NCBI GenBank assembly: GCA_943371005.1
Contig: CALRTB020000001.1
Location: 186,001-250,000, forward strand
Direction of reading: 5' to 3'
Source: MRBY01 sp943371005
Lineage (GTDB): Bacteria > Cyanobacteriota > Cyanobacteriia > Cyanobacteriales > MRBY01
Length of the DNA stretch: 64,000 nt
Positions 1 to 8,213 of the stretch are shown piece after piece. The position numbers were made by a program, and so were the translations under genes. A model generated the notes under the pieces. It was not told the origin of the DNA and made no database searches. It saw only the letters and a program-made list of their open reading frames with translations. Positions within the stretch are counted from its first letter, which is position 1. Every line of letters starts with the position of its first letter.

Positions 1-78
1 TTTACCCGTCGTCAACTCGAACTAGAGGTGCGCCGGGAGCAGCTAGAAGCCCTGGAGCGTAAACTGTCTGACCCTTAA
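1..78 (+). CDS. 3' end of an unidentified gene (partial)
   Basis: An open frame enters from the left edge and stops at TAA (76-78). The visible 25 residues are highly charged, rich in Arg, Glu and Leu, and end KLSDP, as in the C-terminal coiled-coil or helix of a soluble protein. Nothing identifies the family. It converges on ftsW, whose stop is 26 bases away. The frame could in principle be chance, but the composition looks coding. Confidence 0.5.
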   Translation, partial: FTRRQLELEVRREQLEALERKLSDP

Positions 79-103
79 TTTGTTAAGTTAACTGCTGAGC
101 GAC

Positions 104-1300
104 TTATGTCGGATTTTCTTGTCGTTGTTGCCGCCGTTCTGCTAAAGAGATGACCGTCGCTTCGCTGTTTTCTCTGGCGATCCGTACCAAAAGTCCCGTC
201 AGCATCAGGCTCGAAATAATTGAACTGCCACCATAGCTAAAGAGGGGCAACGGTAAGCCCGTCGTCGGCAAAACCCCCGTTGTCACGCCAATGTTGAGCA
301 AAGATTGACCAATGAGAATAAAGGTAGCTCCAATGGCAATGAGTCGGTGACGGAGCACAGGTGATCGCCAAGCCACATAACTCCCCAAAGAAGCATAGGC
401 GAACAGTAACCCCAGTAGCCCCAAGGAGCCAATCAAACCGAATTCTTCTGCGAAAATCGCGAAAATAAAGTCCGTATGTTGAATGGGGAGAAAAAATAAC
501 TTTTGCTGGGATTCCCCAAAACCTAATCCCCAACCACCACCGGAGGACACTGCCAACAGACTTTGCACCAACTGATAACCTTCATCCCGTGCGGCTCGAA
601 AAGGATCAAGGAAAAACGTCAATCGCTCCCGTTGATAACTATGGATACTAACGCTCACCAAGGCAGCTAATCCCCCGACACCAGCGGCTCCCCCCAGCAG
701 CAACCAAGGAAGGCCAGCGGCCAAGGCAATAAACCAAATGGTCATGCCACAAAGGGCGGTGGTACTCAGGTTGGGTTGCTTCAAAATTGCCAATAAAATA
801 CCAGCAAACAAACTCAACCAAACGCCCCGGTGCCAAATTTTCAACTGACGCCAACGGCTAAAGACATTGGCCGCTTCTAAAACCAAAAAAGGCTTTGCAA
901 ACTCCGAAGGTTGCAGGGCAAATCCGCCAATGCCAATCCAACGGGAAGCGCCCCATTCTTCACCGCCGCGGCCCAAACCGATGATCGTCAGCAGGATCAA
1001 TACAAAAGAAATTATCAAGCCACCGAACGAGACCAAGCGAAGTTTCTTGAGGGGGACACGGGTGATCGCCCCAGCACAAACCAAACCGGCGATCGCCCAA
1101 ACAATTTGTCGCTTGATGTAGTACCAACCATCACCATTTTCGACGGCTGCCACCGGATAAGACGCAGAAAAGAGGGTAACCAATCCAAGCCCAAGCCAGA
1201 GCAACGTCAACCACCGCAACAACCTTGCCTCTAAGGCCCAATGCTTGACCTCAGTAAAATACGCTAAACAATGGTGTAGGAGATCTCTGTTAGCCAACAC
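104..1300 (-). CDS. ftsW: FtsW/RodA/SpoVE (SEDS) peptidoglycan polymerase, most like FtsW
   Basis: SEDS-family integral membrane glycosyltransferase that builds septal peptidoglycan from lipid II with a partner class B PBP. The 398-residue protein has about ten hydrophobic segments. Family signatures are visible: an ALQPSEFAK motif around residue 130, a DPF-x-A-x-DEGYQ motif near 230-245, HTDFIFAIFAEEFG near 275, and a C-terminal LPLFSYGGSS motif. A short Arg/Gln-rich cytoplasmic tail ends the protein. Its length is normal for FtsW, but RodA is hard to exclude on motifs alone. Transcribed leftward, with no obvious partner beside it. Confidence 0.88.
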   Translation of the reverse strand: MLANRDLLHHCLAYFTEVKHWALEARLLRWLTLLWLGLGLVTLFSASYPVAAVENGDGWYYIKRQIVWAIAGLVCAGAITRVPLKKLRLVSFGGLIISFVLILLTIIGLGRGGEEWGASRWIGIGGFALQPSEFAKPFLVLEAANVFSRWRQLKIWHRGVWLSLFAGILLAILKQPNLSTTALCGMTIWFIALAAGLPWLLLGGAAGVGGLAALVSVSIHSYQRERLTFFLDPFRAARDEGYQLVQSLLAVSSGGGWGLGFGESQQKLFFLPIQHTDFIFAIFAEEFGLIGSLGLLGLLFAYASLGSYVAWRSPVLRHRLIAIGATFILIGQSLLNIGVTTGVLPTTGLPLPLFSYGGSSIISSLMLTGLLVRIARENSEATVISLAERRQQRQENPT

Positions 1301-1466
1301 GTTATTAAAGGTAAAAAAATATTTCCCTATTATCGCAAAGGATATTCGATCCGAGGGTTACTTCTCCCGGACTTTCTTCGCAAACTTATTGATGAATTTT
1401 TGATCTTGATTACCGTCGGTTACTTAGTTGTAAATACTTACTAAAGAGAAATGACGATTTTTTCTC

Positions 1467-1796
1467 CTAAGCCGTTGCTGGAATTTCAACCTCTAAACGT
1501 GCCGCTGTGACAGCGCTAAAGGCAAAGGCCATCACCAACGGTAAAGGGCAATGCCAATAATAAGTAAAAATACCAGCGACCAAGCTCACCCCGGCAGCTA
1601 AAGCCAACCAACATTTTTCATCTTGGGTAAAACCTTTTTCCGATTTAATGAGGCGGAGAATTTCTCCAGGAATGGGTTCGGGCATGACTCCGTTTGGCGG
1701 GAAAGCCCAATAAAAATTCGTACTGACTAATGTTGGATCCGTCCAACCATTACCATCACACCACTCTTGAATCCACTCGTCACAATAATGCCTCAT
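1467..1796 (-). CDS. Conserved cyanobacterial membrane protein, function unknown
   Basis: About 109 residues from the ATG at 1796, chosen over an upstream in-frame codon at 1856 because AGGAA lies a suitable distance before it and the upstream residues look non-coding. The N-terminal half is soluble and Trp-rich (EWIQEWCDGNGWTDP, then YWAFPP and MPEPIP). The C-terminal half has two hydrophobic stretches (about residues 60-90) and ends EVEIPATA. The Trp/Pro pattern resembles a family I associate with cyanobacteria, without known function. It has no close co-oriented neighbour. Confidence 0.6.
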   Translation of the reverse strand: MRHYCDEWIQEWCDGNGWTDPTLVSTNFYWAFPPNGVMPEPIPGEILRLIKSEKGFTQDEKCWLALAAGVSLVAGIFTYYWHCPLPLVMAFAFSAVTAARLEVEIPATA

Positions 1797-1960
1797 ACTC
1801 GTTTGTTCCTGCTGATTAATTCCGTAATGTTTATTGATCTTGCAAACAATAAACAATAATTTAAGATTTGATTGTGTTTTCTCTGTCCATTCCCGAAGGC
1901 AATTCTAAACACAGAAAGCCTTGAAGAATGGATTTTCATCCTATCAACTGAAAAACCAAA

Positions 1961-1970
1961 GGCGATCGCC
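1961..1970. repeat. HIP1 palindrome (example of a dispersed repeat)
   Basis: GGCGATCGCC, the highly iterated palindrome of many cyanobacteria. This copy and one at 2102-2111 lie in non-coding DNA. My visual tally finds well over a hundred GCGATCGC cores in the window, mostly inside genes, against about one expected by chance in 64 kb. In coding frames it reads as GDR, AIA or RSP, which explains how often those tripeptides occur in these proteins. Confidence 0.95.
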
Positions 1971-2162
1971 AAAGAAAGAAAAGTTTAGATAAAATAATTG
2001 GGTATAATTACTTATCTTCTAGGGCTTACATATCTGTTCTCACATCAAAAATACAACAACTCATCTTGAAGAGAATCTATTTCTCTGTGATTAACATTGC
2101 TGGCGATCGCCAAGCCCAAAGTCAAGGTCTGAACCAAGTATCAGTTCGTCTGTAAAGAAATA

Positions 2163-2191
2163 TTGCAAAAATTGATAGCGCTTGTTACAAT
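2163..2191 (+). promoter_or_regulatory. Sigma70-type promoter of the orphan RNA
   Basis: TTGCAA (2163-2168), a 17-base spacer, then TACAAT (2186-2191). Transcription should begin near 2198. No protein gene in this orientation follows for several kilobases. Confidence 0.6.
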
Positions 2192-2197
2192 TTTTAA

Positions 2198-2338
2198 CAA
2201 AGCTCATTCCAAGATTTTACAGATTTCCATTCCAGTGGATCTGTCGGCAAAGTACCATGCGCCGTCTTGACATTGAGTTTCTCCTCTCATACAGCAAGCT
2301 CAAACTGACCAGCCCTGAAGCTTAGGCTGGTTTTTTTA
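2198..2338 (+). ncRNA. Candidate small RNA with CU-rich apical loop
   Basis: A predicted transcript of about 140 nt runs from the promoter at 2163-2191 to a U-tract terminator. Hand folding gives three hairpins. The first pairs ACAGAT (2219-2224) with ATCTGT (2239-2244) and continues as CCA/TGG. The second pairs TTGAGTTT (2273-2280) with AAGCTCAA (2296-2303) and leaves a 15-nt loop containing CTCCTCT. The third is the terminator. The loop is complementary to Shine-Dalgarno sequences, which recalls the exposed ACUCCUCACAC of cyanobacterial Yfr1, but the motif is not identical and I do not assign it. A 22-codon frame starting at 2257 could be chance. Confidence 0.5.
2308..2338 (+). terminator. 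Intrinsic terminator of the orphan RNA
   Basis: ACCAGCC (2308-2314) pairs perfectly with GGCTGGT (2325-2331) and is followed by a run of T. The orientation is rightward, while both flanking protein genes run leftward. Confidence 0.8.
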
Positions 2339-2412
2339 TTGAAAAAATTTTTTCTCGCCAAGATAGCAGGGGAAGCCCCCCGAATACCGCTAAAGAAAAG
2401 ACCAACATTGAT

Positions 2413-3405
2413 CTAGCGGTGTTCAGAGCCATCGGGCATCATTGCCCCAGTCATAATTGCTCCAGCCAGATTTGTGCTACTAATTTCGGCACGAATCAGG
2501 TTCGCCCGAGTTAAATCTGCCCCCATGAGATTGGCACGGGCCAGGTACGCATCGATCATTTCAGCATCGATTAATTTAGCCTGGGACAAATTAGTGCGAC
2601 TGAGATCCGCACGGTTGAGGCGGGCATTGGTCAAGTTAGCTTTGTTAAGTTTGGCGCGATTGAGACGGGCACCGGGGAGATTAGCCCAGGTGAGATTGGC
2701 TAGGCGCAGATCGGTATCCTCCATCAAAGCTCGTTCGAACTTTGCATTTTTAAGGTTGGCTTTAACGAGGTTCGCCCCAATCAAATTTGCTTCGGTCAAG
2801 ATCGCATTTTCTAAATTGGCCCCACTGAGATCCGCTTCATGGAGATCAGCTCGTCGGAAATTAACGCCCTTGAGATTGGCACCACTTAATTCGCCCCGGG
2901 CGAGGTCTGCACCCTGGAGATTAGCTCCCTGTAGATCCGCTTTTCGGAGAATTGTGCCCCGCAGGCTGGAGTTATAAACTCGCTTTTCTTCCCGCAGATT
3001 GGCTTCCCGCAGACAAACCCCAGAAAGATTAGCGCCGCTGAGGTCTGCTCCCCGCAGGTCAGCCCCCATGAGGTTGGCATCGAGTAAATTCGCTAGGGTC
3101 AGGTCGGCATTGGTTAGGTTGGCCCCAATTAAGACGGCACCATGGAGATCGGCGTTGTGGAGTTCTGCCAGGGTTAAATTGGCTTGGTTGAGATTAGCGC
3201 CACTGAGGTTGGCATTAATGAAATTGGCCTGTTTTAGATTGGCCCGGCTGAGATAGGCAAAAATTAAAATTGCATTGTGGAGGTCGGCATCCTGGAGATT
3301 AATGCCGATGAGATCTGCCCCCCAAAAGTTCGCGCCGTCAAGTTGGGCCTCTGGGAAATGGGTTTCTCCAATCGCATATTTAGCAATTAGTTCTTGGGGG
3401 GTCAT
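2413..3405 (-). CDS. Pentapeptide-repeat protein
   Basis: 330 residues made almost entirely of A(D/N)LXX pentapeptide repeats from about residue 20 to 320, interrupted once near residues 130-150 (EEKRVYNSS). Such repeats fold as a right-handed quadrilateral beta-helix. Functions differ between members, and cyanobacteria carry many with no known role. No signal peptide or membrane segment is seen, so a cytosolic location is likely. Its ATG overlaps the stop of the upstream gene by four bases (3402-3405), so the two are probably translationally coupled and may act together. No HIP1 site lies inside the gene. Confidence 0.9.
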   Translation of the reverse strand: MTPQELIAKYAIGETHFPEAQLDGANFWGADLIGINLQDADLHNAILIFAYLSRANLKQANFINANLSGANLNQANLTLAELHNADLHGAVLIGANLTNADLTLANLLDANLMGADLRGADLSGANLSGVCLREANLREEKRVYNSSLRGTILRKADLQGANLQGADLARGELSGANLKGVNFRRADLHEADLSGANLENAILTEANLIGANLVKANLKNAKFERALMEDTDLRLANLTWANLPGARLNRAKLNKANLTNARLNRADLSRTNLSQAKLIDAEMIDAYLARANLMGADLTRANLIRAEISSTNLAGAIMTGAMMPDGSEHR

Positions 3406-4691
3406 AGGTCATGGACAGGGGGATTAGTGAAAGTCGTCACGGCTTGGATAATAGCTTCGGCGGCTTGGAGATGTTCGTTGGCGTCAAAGAGTGAGCGGGC
3501 GATCGCCGAAATTTTGATTTCCAGAGCCTTGAGACTAGAGGCCTCTCGTAGCACTTCGGATAATAACTCATCAAAATCACAGGTGCGCAACATTGACCAG
3601 TCTTTGCCACTGAGATCAAAGGGATGATGGACGACGGAAAACAGCAGAATTTTGGTGCGGAGGGGATTGGCATATTTCATCACCTCCAGCTTGAGTTCGT
3701 AGATATTGAGATCCGCCGCAAAATGCTTTTTTTTAGCCACCGGGGTCGGGGCTGGCCCAGGCATGGGGAGGGGCGGAGGGGGGCTAGTATTGAGCACCAT
3801 TGTCTGGGCCACCTGGGTCTCTGGATCTAAGGCCAGGGTTTGATTTTGGCTGAAATCAAGATCCATTGGCTTGGGAGGATGGGGAATGGGAAGCTCGTCA
3901 ATATTAAAAACCATGGTCTGCCGATAGTTGACGGACTCTGGTTCTCGGATCGGGGCAGGGGGCGGGGCAACTGGAGGAGGAACTGGCGCAGGGGGATCGG
4001 CGGTGGGTTCGGTTAAACCCGTGGCGGAATCACCGGATTTGTATAGGGGGGCGATCGCCCCAAGGATCACGTCGGCTAATTGGCCATAGATTTGTTGGCG
4101 ATTCAGCAGGGAAACTAATTTACGCAGGATCGTCTCAAATTGTTTACGGGTGGGGTAGTTAATAATCACTTGGCGCAACAGGTTAGCCAGAGTGTATTCT
4201 TCTAAAACCTGAAAACTATTTTCCCAGCGCTGAAAACAGAGGGCATAAAGCAATTTTTTGATGCGAATATTCTCACGATGTTCCTCAAGGGTCTGCACCG
4301 CAACTTCTAGGTGAATCTCTGTAATGCTTTGTTGACTACTCTGGCCAGGCGCAACAATTCCCGTCGAAGGATCTTGGTCTTCGTAGAGGGGGCTCAACTG
4401 GGTCAAGATGTCGTTGGCAAGGCGGCCATAGGTGGCAGGCCGACTGAGGGTGCTGACGGAGGTACTAAAGGCCCGTTGGAGTTCTTTAAAACTCAAAAAC
4501 TGATCAAGATTTTTTTTGACAATGCGCTCAAGGGAGAGGCGTTGGAGTAACTGGGGATTACTTTCCCACCGATTGACAGCAGTGTAAATTAACAACTTTT
4601 TGATGCGTTGGGCATCTGGATGTTGTTCTAACTCTCGAATGATGGATTGGAGAGAGGCGGGGGGAGTCATAGGTTGAGAAACAATTCCCAC
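3402..4691 (-). CDS. Protein of unknown function with a triplicated helical domain
   Basis: 429 residues. I recognise no named family. A domain of about 85-90 residues occurs at residues 14-112 and again at 128-226; both begin RIKKLL-(x)n-RWE and end YG-L-A-D/N-I-L-(x)n-PLY, followed by (S/A)TG(I/L). A more distant third copy lies at about 327-421 (KILLFSVVHH onward). Copies two and three are joined by a Pro-rich linker (about 228-320) with two matching motifs, QTMVFN (Thr259) and QTMVLN (Thr297). Upstream partner of the pentapeptide protein with a 4-base overlap. No signal peptide or membrane segment. Confidence 0.7.
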   Translation of the reverse strand: MGIVSQPMTPPASLQSIIRELEQHPDAQRIKKLLIYTAVNRWESNPQLLQRLSLERIVKKNLDQFLSFKELQRAFSTSVSTLSRPATYGRLANDILTQLSPLYEDQDPSTGIVAPGQSSQQSITEIHLEVAVQTLEEHRENIRIKKLLYALCFQRWENSFQVLEEYTLANLLRQVIINYPTRKQFETILRKLVSLLNRQQIYGQLADVILGAIAPLYKSGDSATGLTEPTADPPAPVPPPVAPPPAPIREPESVNYRQTMVFNIDELPIPHPPKPMDLDFSQNQTLALDPETQVAQTMVLNTSPPPPLPMPGPAPTPVAKKKHFAADLNIYELKLEVMKYANPLRTKILLFSVVHHPFDLSGKDWSMLRTCDFDELLSEVLREASSLKALEIKISAIARSLFDANEHLQAAEAIIQAVTTFTNPPVHDL

Positions 4692-4818
4692 GGGAAACCA
4701 GCGTTTAAGGGGACAGGATCAGGGCAGCCAAAGTGTTTATGCTTCCGATCTTACTTGTTTATGCTAAATCTCTAACCGGATACCCCGCAATTCTTTGCTA
4801 TGGGTGGCCAGTTATCAG

Positions 4819-5898
4819 TTATTGTGACGCTGCACAGGTAATAATTTGGTTAACGGCTTGGCGATCGCCAATGACATTGATCACAGTTTGTAGATTTTTT
4901 TCGGTAAAACCCTGGGGACAATGGATTAAACAGTAGGGAATCCCCGTTTCCTGGAGCGCTTCCTGGGGGGCTGTGGTTTGACTCAGGGCAATAATTTGAG
5001 GGAAAGGTTCACCACCATAAACGGCGATCGCCTCAATGACCAGTTGAAACGAACCCGGTTTAAAGCTGGGATTGAGTTGCCCATCATATTCAAACTTACT
5101 GAGCATCAACTGCAGCGCATAGACCCGATCAGCTTGAAATTGCCCCATTTGCGGTACGGATTTAGCCCGAAAAACAGGCACAAGCTCGCTAAAAGGAATA
5201 TCCACAGTCAGCCACTGGTCTGCGGTGGTCTCAAAGGAATAACTGTAGCCAATGCCATCCCAACGATTTTCACAGCGGGCAATAAATTTGTAGCGTTGGC
5301 CATCACCCTTTACCCGGAGCCGGAACCCTGCATATTTAGATAAATCCCAGGGATTGGCCAAACTTTTTGTCCGTACCGACGCAAAACCGCCATTGTTATC
5401 GGTGGAGACATTGCCTGTAAATAGCGCCCCGGCTGGGGTTAATCGCAATTGACTTTGGCTGACGCCCCCCATCACCACATCATCCACGGCCCCCCACAGT
5501 TGGGCGAGGGCAGGGGTCGCTTGGCGAAAATTAAATAGTTCCCACTGGGGCGATCGCCATTGGGGGTCTCGGCTCACCTGGGCAAGGAGGGATTCTCTGG
5601 TTGTGGCGGCGAGATCAGCACAAAGAATGAGCATGGCTGCTCCACTGCAAGATTCAGCAGTATCTTTTGCCCAATGGGTTTGATAACCGCGATCCAAAAG
5701 GGCCTGCACAAGGGTTTGATTTTCTGGGCGATCGCCACCCACCACTAAAATTTTTCCCATCTGGGCGCTGCCTCCAAATGTTGTACTATCTGCCGCCACG
5801 TTTTCTTGACCCAACCAAGGCTTAATCAGCTGACTCCCCGGCATGACATCAAACTGAATGAGGGTCTGCATAAAGCGACCGAAATCCCAAATTGCCAT
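4819..5898 (-). CDS. CIA30-domain protein with an N-terminal nucleotide-binding-like segment
   Basis: Start placed at ATG 5898 (GAGGG just upstream) rather than 5931, giving 359 residues. After a short MAIWDFGRF leader comes MGKILVVGGDRPENQ, which resembles a Rossmann glycine-rich turn. From about residue 130 to 310 there is a CIA30-type (complex I intermediate-associated protein 30) beta-sandwich with the family's WxxxDDVVMGGVS, NNGGFASVRTK, GFRLRVKGDG and LMLSKFEYDG segments. In cyanobacteria the role is unproved; family precedent suggests assembly of membrane redox complexes or carbohydrate binding. Confidence 0.75.
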   Translation of the reverse strand: MAIWDFGRFMQTLIQFDVMPGSQLIKPWLGQENVAADSTTFGGSAQMGKILVVGGDRPENQTLVQALLDRGYQTHWAKDTAESCSGAAMLILCADLAATTRESLLAQVSRDPQWRSPQWELFNFRQATPALAQLWGAVDDVVMGGVSQSQLRLTPAGALFTGNVSTDNNGGFASVRTKSLANPWDLSKYAGFRLRVKGDGQRYKFIARCENRWDGIGYSYSFETTADQWLTVDIPFSELVPVFRAKSVPQMGQFQADRVYALQLMLSKFEYDGQLNPSFKPGSFQLVIEAIAVYGGEPFPQIIALSQTTAPQEALQETGIPYCLIHCPQGFTEKNLQTVINVIGDRQAVNQIITCAASQ

Positions 5899-5981
5899 TG
5901 TGTTTCCCTCGGTTGCCAGTCCATTAGCCAAAGTTTAACGGGTTTCCGTCGGCGATCGCCAAGGCGATGCCGCAATGATCC

Positions 5982-6482
5982 CTAATGGTTTGGACGAATG
6001 TAAGCCTTAAGTTGCGGCCAATGCTCCGGATACAGATCCTTAAGGATTGCCCCCTGGGCAACTTCCAAATCTTGGTAATCAAACCCTGGGGCCACCGCTT
6101 CCCCCAAGAGACCAAATTCGCCCGTTTCTAAAATGGCCGTTTTCCAGTAACCCCCTGGCACCAGGAGTTGGGGCACTTCCCCCGCCGCCAAGTCAAAGCC
6201 GAGCTTCGTAGTCTGCCACTGGCCTTCCGGAGAAAGGGTGTGATAAGTGATTGCCGCCCCACCGTGGAAATAATGCATGATTGGCGATTGGTTACGGTGC
6301 AGATAATCCATGGGCCGGGATTGACTGAGCAGATAGTAAATCGAAGTTAGCAGTTGGCGATCGCCCCCCGGTCTCTCGGTGGTCATGGATCGTGCCGACC
6401 GGTAAGTTTCTCGAAAATAGCCCCCTTCCAAATGGGGTTCTAGGTTTAAATATTCAATTACGGCGGCTGCTGTCAAAGTCAT
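5982..6482 (-). CDS. Cupin superfamily protein (DUF985/Cupin_5)
   Basis: 166 residues. The order EYLNLEPHLEGGYFRETYRS near the N-terminus, YYLLSQS, HRNQSPIMHYFHGGAAITYH and PGGYWKTAILE in the second half is characteristic of the DUF985 cupin group, a single double-stranded beta-helix domain. Some relatives are sugar-nucleotide-related epimerase-like proteins, but function is unproved. It lies just upstream of the CIA30-like gene with an 83-base gap. Confidence 0.8.
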   Translation of the reverse strand: MTLTAAAVIEYLNLEPHLEGGYFRETYRSARSMTTERPGGDRQLLTSIYYLLSQSRPMDYLHRNQSPIMHYFHGGAAITYHTLSPEGQWQTTKLGFDLAAGEVPQLLVPGGYWKTAILETGEFGLLGEAVAPGFDYQDLEVAQGAILKDLYPEHWPQLKAYIRPNH

Positions 6483-7017
6483 AGAGTAAAAATCCTCTGG
6501 CTAAAATAAACGTGAAAATTAGCACTGATTTTATTTGCTTTCAAGATAGCGTCCAATCAAAGTGAGCAAACTATCTAAAAATATTTTTAGTCGATAATTT
6601 CAGCCAGTAAGACAAAATACCTAAAAATAAAATCTAAATCCGACTCAAGTCGCAGTAAATCGCAATAAATTTTCAGAAAATCAGTTACAAAACCACAGAC
6701 AAGTTAAGAAAAACAAACTTAATCAATCTTGCTCGCGGGAAACCTTAAATGTTCATTAGGGTTTATTTTTTCGAGGCAAAGTCGCCTCTATGATCAGTAC
6801 CGTAAGCAATTTTAGGTCAATGCTGCGAAATCACTTTTTTGCTGCTGTCGTTGTTGTTGTGAGATTTCTCTTGACCAATTGTGTTTAACCCTGGCAAAAC
6901 CAACCTTGTCACGACCTTTATTTACTATTTAGATCCGTCGCATTTTCTCCAGATTCAGGCTCACAAAGAGTCTTGAATTTTCTCCGCAAAAATTATTATT
7001 TCCCTTGGTGACGCATC
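6483..7017. other. AT-rich intergenic region between divergent genes
   Basis: 535 bases without a convincing gene, holding the promoters of the leftward cupin gene and the rightward receiver gene. A possible receiver promoter is TTGTCA near 6906 with TTAGAT 17 bases later. A terminator-like hairpin at 6740-6772 points rightward although no rightward gene lies upstream of it. No HIP1 site is present. Confidence 0.5.
6740..6772 (+). terminator. Terminator-like hairpin with no visible parent gene
   Basis: AAACCTTAA (6740-6748) pairs with TTAGGGTTT (6756-6764; one T-G wobble) around a 7-base loop, followed by ATTTTTT. It may end an unannotated short RNA or attenuate the receiver mRNA if transcription starts upstream. 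I found no convincing promoter before it. Confidence 0.45.
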
Positions 7018-7392
7018 ATGATCCCCAAAATTTTAGTTATCGAAGCTGAATCTGATCTGCGAGGTAGCTTGGTTATTTCTTTAATCGTCGAAGGCTATGC
7101 AGTTACAGGTGTAGCGAATGGTGCCCTGGGGGTTAGTTTGGCGCGACGGCTGACACCAGATGTGATTATTTGTGATTTTCGCTTGCCCTGTCTTGATGGC
7201 CGAGAAATTTTTGGTCAATTGCGCCATGATCAATCCACCGAAAAAATCCCGTTTATTTTGATTAGTGCCGATGCTTTGCCAGAATATTCTGTGCCAAAGC
7301 CCGATTCTTTCCTCCGTAAACCCTTTGGTCGCCATGAATTAATGGATGCTGTGCTCCGGGCGATCGCCAAGCCCCTGGCTCCAAGTTTCTAG
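7018..7392 (+). CDS. Stand-alone response-regulator receiver domain (CheY-like)
   Basis: 124 residues with one receiver domain and no output domain. Asp53 (IICDFRLP) is the expected phosphoacceptor, Ser83 (ILISAD) the switch residue and Lys101 (RKPF) the conserved lysine. The usual acidic pair after the first strand is changed: VIEAESD, with Glu9 present but Ala at position 10. It may pass phosphate to a partner or be modulated without normal Mg-dependent phosphorylation. No kinase is adjacent. Its stop overlaps that of tatC by four bases, tail to tail. Confidence 0.85.
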   Translation: MIPKILVIEAESDLRGSLVISLIVEGYAVTGVANGALGVSLARRLTPDVIICDFRLPCLDGREIFGQLRHDQSTEKIPFILISADALPEYSVPKPDSFLRKPFGRHELMDAVLRAIAKPLAPSF

Positions 7393-8150
7393 CGTCCTGA
7401 GAGTTTCACAATACCAATACCGCCAAAATATAGGCCCAACACTGCCCCAGCCAAGAGCGATTGGGTCATCGGATCTGTCGAGGGCGTAATCACAGCACCG
7501 AGAACCACCGACCCCAGCACCACAAAGCGCCAACCCTTAAGCATCAAGCTCGAAGAAACAATCCCCAGCCAAGACAAAATCATTTGTACCACGGGCACCT
7601 GAAACGCTAGCCCCGTAAAGAACATCAGACCCAGAACCAACTCAAAATATCGCTCAATAGACCAGGCCGCTTCTACGACATCTGCCCCATAGGTAATGAA
7701 AAAATTCAAGGCCGCTGGAATTAGGGCAACGTAGGCAAAGGCCAAGCCCGCAAAAAACAGCACACCAGACCCCAACACAACGGGAGCGAGGAGACGCCGT
7801 TCCCCTCGGGTCAGCCCCGGCAAAACGAACTGAATGACTTGGTACAGAATAAAAGGACTCGCCAGTAAAGCGCCGGTGTAGCCCGCCACCTTAAACGACA
7901 GAAAGAAAAATTCGCCGGGGGCCACCTGGATGAATTTCACCCCAACAGCAGGTGCTTCTAAGATTTGGACGATGGGTTTGACAAAAAAGAAACAACCGAT
8001 CCAACCGACAACAACGGCAATTAGAGAATAAAAAATACGCCAGCGGAGTTCTTCGAGGTGATCGAAAAAGGACATTTCCACTTCATCGGGGATCTCCCGC
8101 ATGGGATCTGGGGACTCGGTTGGGGGCATTTTACTTTGGGTCGAGGTCAT
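7389..8150 (-). CDS. tatC: Twin-arginine translocase subunit TatC
   Basis: 253 residues with six predicted membrane helices. TatC recognises twin-arginine signal peptides and exports folded proteins across the plasma and thylakoid membranes. The N-terminal cytosolic motif FFDHLEELRWRI carries the conserved Glu pair. The first periplasmic loop contains FFFLSFKVAGYTGALLASPFILYQ, and FVLPGLTRGERR is also typical. The start is preceded by an acidic, Pro-rich extension (about 25 residues) of the kind seen in cyanobacteria. No tatA is nearby. One possible client is the twin-arginine-like protein at 26896. Confidence 0.93.
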   Translation of the reverse strand: MTSTQSKMPPTESPDPMREIPDEVEMSFFDHLEELRWRIFYSLIAVVVGWIGCFFFVKPIVQILEAPAVGVKFIQVAPGEFFFLSFKVAGYTGALLASPFILYQVIQFVLPGLTRGERRLLAPVVLGSGVLFFAGLAFAYVALIPAALNFFITYGADVVEAAWSIERYFELVLGLMFFTGLAFQVPVVQMILSWLGIVSSSLMLKGWRFVVLGSVVLGAVITPSTDPMTQSLLAGAVLGLYFGGIGIVKLSGR

Positions 8151-8213
8151 GGTGAAGAAAGGTGCACAGCAGAGTTTTATTTTAACGGAGGTTTTTCGGG
8201 AAGTTAGGGGGAA

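Larger units (their letters stand above)
1857..2412. other. Non-coding region holding an orphan rightward transcription unit
   Basis: No convincing protein gene in about 550 bases. It holds two HIP1 sites, a good rightward promoter (2163-2191) and a factor-independent terminator (2308-2338), described separately. The genes on both sides run leftward, so the promoter-terminator pair serves neither. Confidence 0.7.

Noticed and set aside
2474..3256. Long open frames opposite the pentapeptide-repeat gene
   Set aside because: They arise because the repetitive gene avoids stops in other frames; the products are Arg/Ala/Leu-rich and resemble nothing.
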